A stretch of 6,043 nucleotides of DNA from Elusimicrobiota bacterium (GTDB lineage: Bacteria; Elusimicrobiota; Elusimicrobia; UBA1565; UBA9628): contig JAQUMZ010000176.1 of NCBI GenBank assembly GCA_028717865.1, positions 1 through 6,043 of the forward strand. The letters are read 5' to 3'. The notes under the pieces are model-generated. The model was given only the letters and a program-made list of their open reading frames with translations, was not told the origin of the DNA and searched no databases. This document shows positions 6,042-6,043 of the stretch, piece after piece. A program made the translations under genes and the position numbers. Positions within the stretch are counted from its first letter, which is position 1, and the number at the start of each line of letters is the position of its first letter.

Positions 6042-6043
6042 GC

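Overview
The window is a piece of a high-GC (by eye about two-thirds G+C) bacterial genome, almost certainly an assembled short-read contig: its first 12 bases match the 3' end of the Illumina adapter, and genes run off both ends. Codon use is strongly G/C-ending, so long shadow reading frames appear on both strands. The taxon cannot be fixed from sequence alone. A CHASE2-type adenylate cyclase, a DUF3307 membrane protein and a compact histidine-lyase/urocanase pair would fit an uncultured deltaproteobacterium-like or Elusimicrobiota-like lineage, but that is a guess.

Layout. (1) About 3-1055, plus strand: C-terminal part of a class III adenylate cyclase with two membrane helices, a complete cyclase domain and a TPR-like tail; the N-terminal sensor is lost at the contig edge. 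(2) 1062-1769, plus: DUF3307-family integral membrane protein, 6 bases downstream and probably in the same transcript. (3) 1770-1868: intergenic region with a candidate promoter, a small hairpin in the leader and a strong ribosome binding site. (4) 1869-3401, plus: histidine ammonia-lyase family enzyme (hutH) whose cofactor-forming triad is Ala-Cys-Gly instead of Ala-Ser-Gly. (5) 3417-5054, plus: urocanate hydratase (hutU), 15 bases downstream and in the same reading frame as hutH, separated from it only by a TAG and five sense codons. (6) 5055-5107: convergent junction with a perfect 10-bp inverted repeat around a tandem 8-bp duplication, overlapping the end of the next gene. (7) 5079-6041, minus: C-terminal part of a multi-helix membrane protein resembling the C-terminal region of GT39/PMT-like glycosyltransferases, running off the right edge.

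How the genes work together: hutH and hutU would carry out the first two steps of histidine catabolism (L-histidine to urocanate plus ammonia, then urocanate to 4-imidazolone-5-propionate). The following steps (hutI and then hutF/hutG or equivalents) and any Hut regulator are not in this window. The cyclase/DUF3307 pair looks like a separate signalling/membrane unit.

The most noteworthy signal is the natural Cys in the lyase triad together with several non-standard active-site neighbours. I see no mobile element, CRISPR array, tRNA or rRNA, and no convincing evidence of a wholly new multi-gene system.
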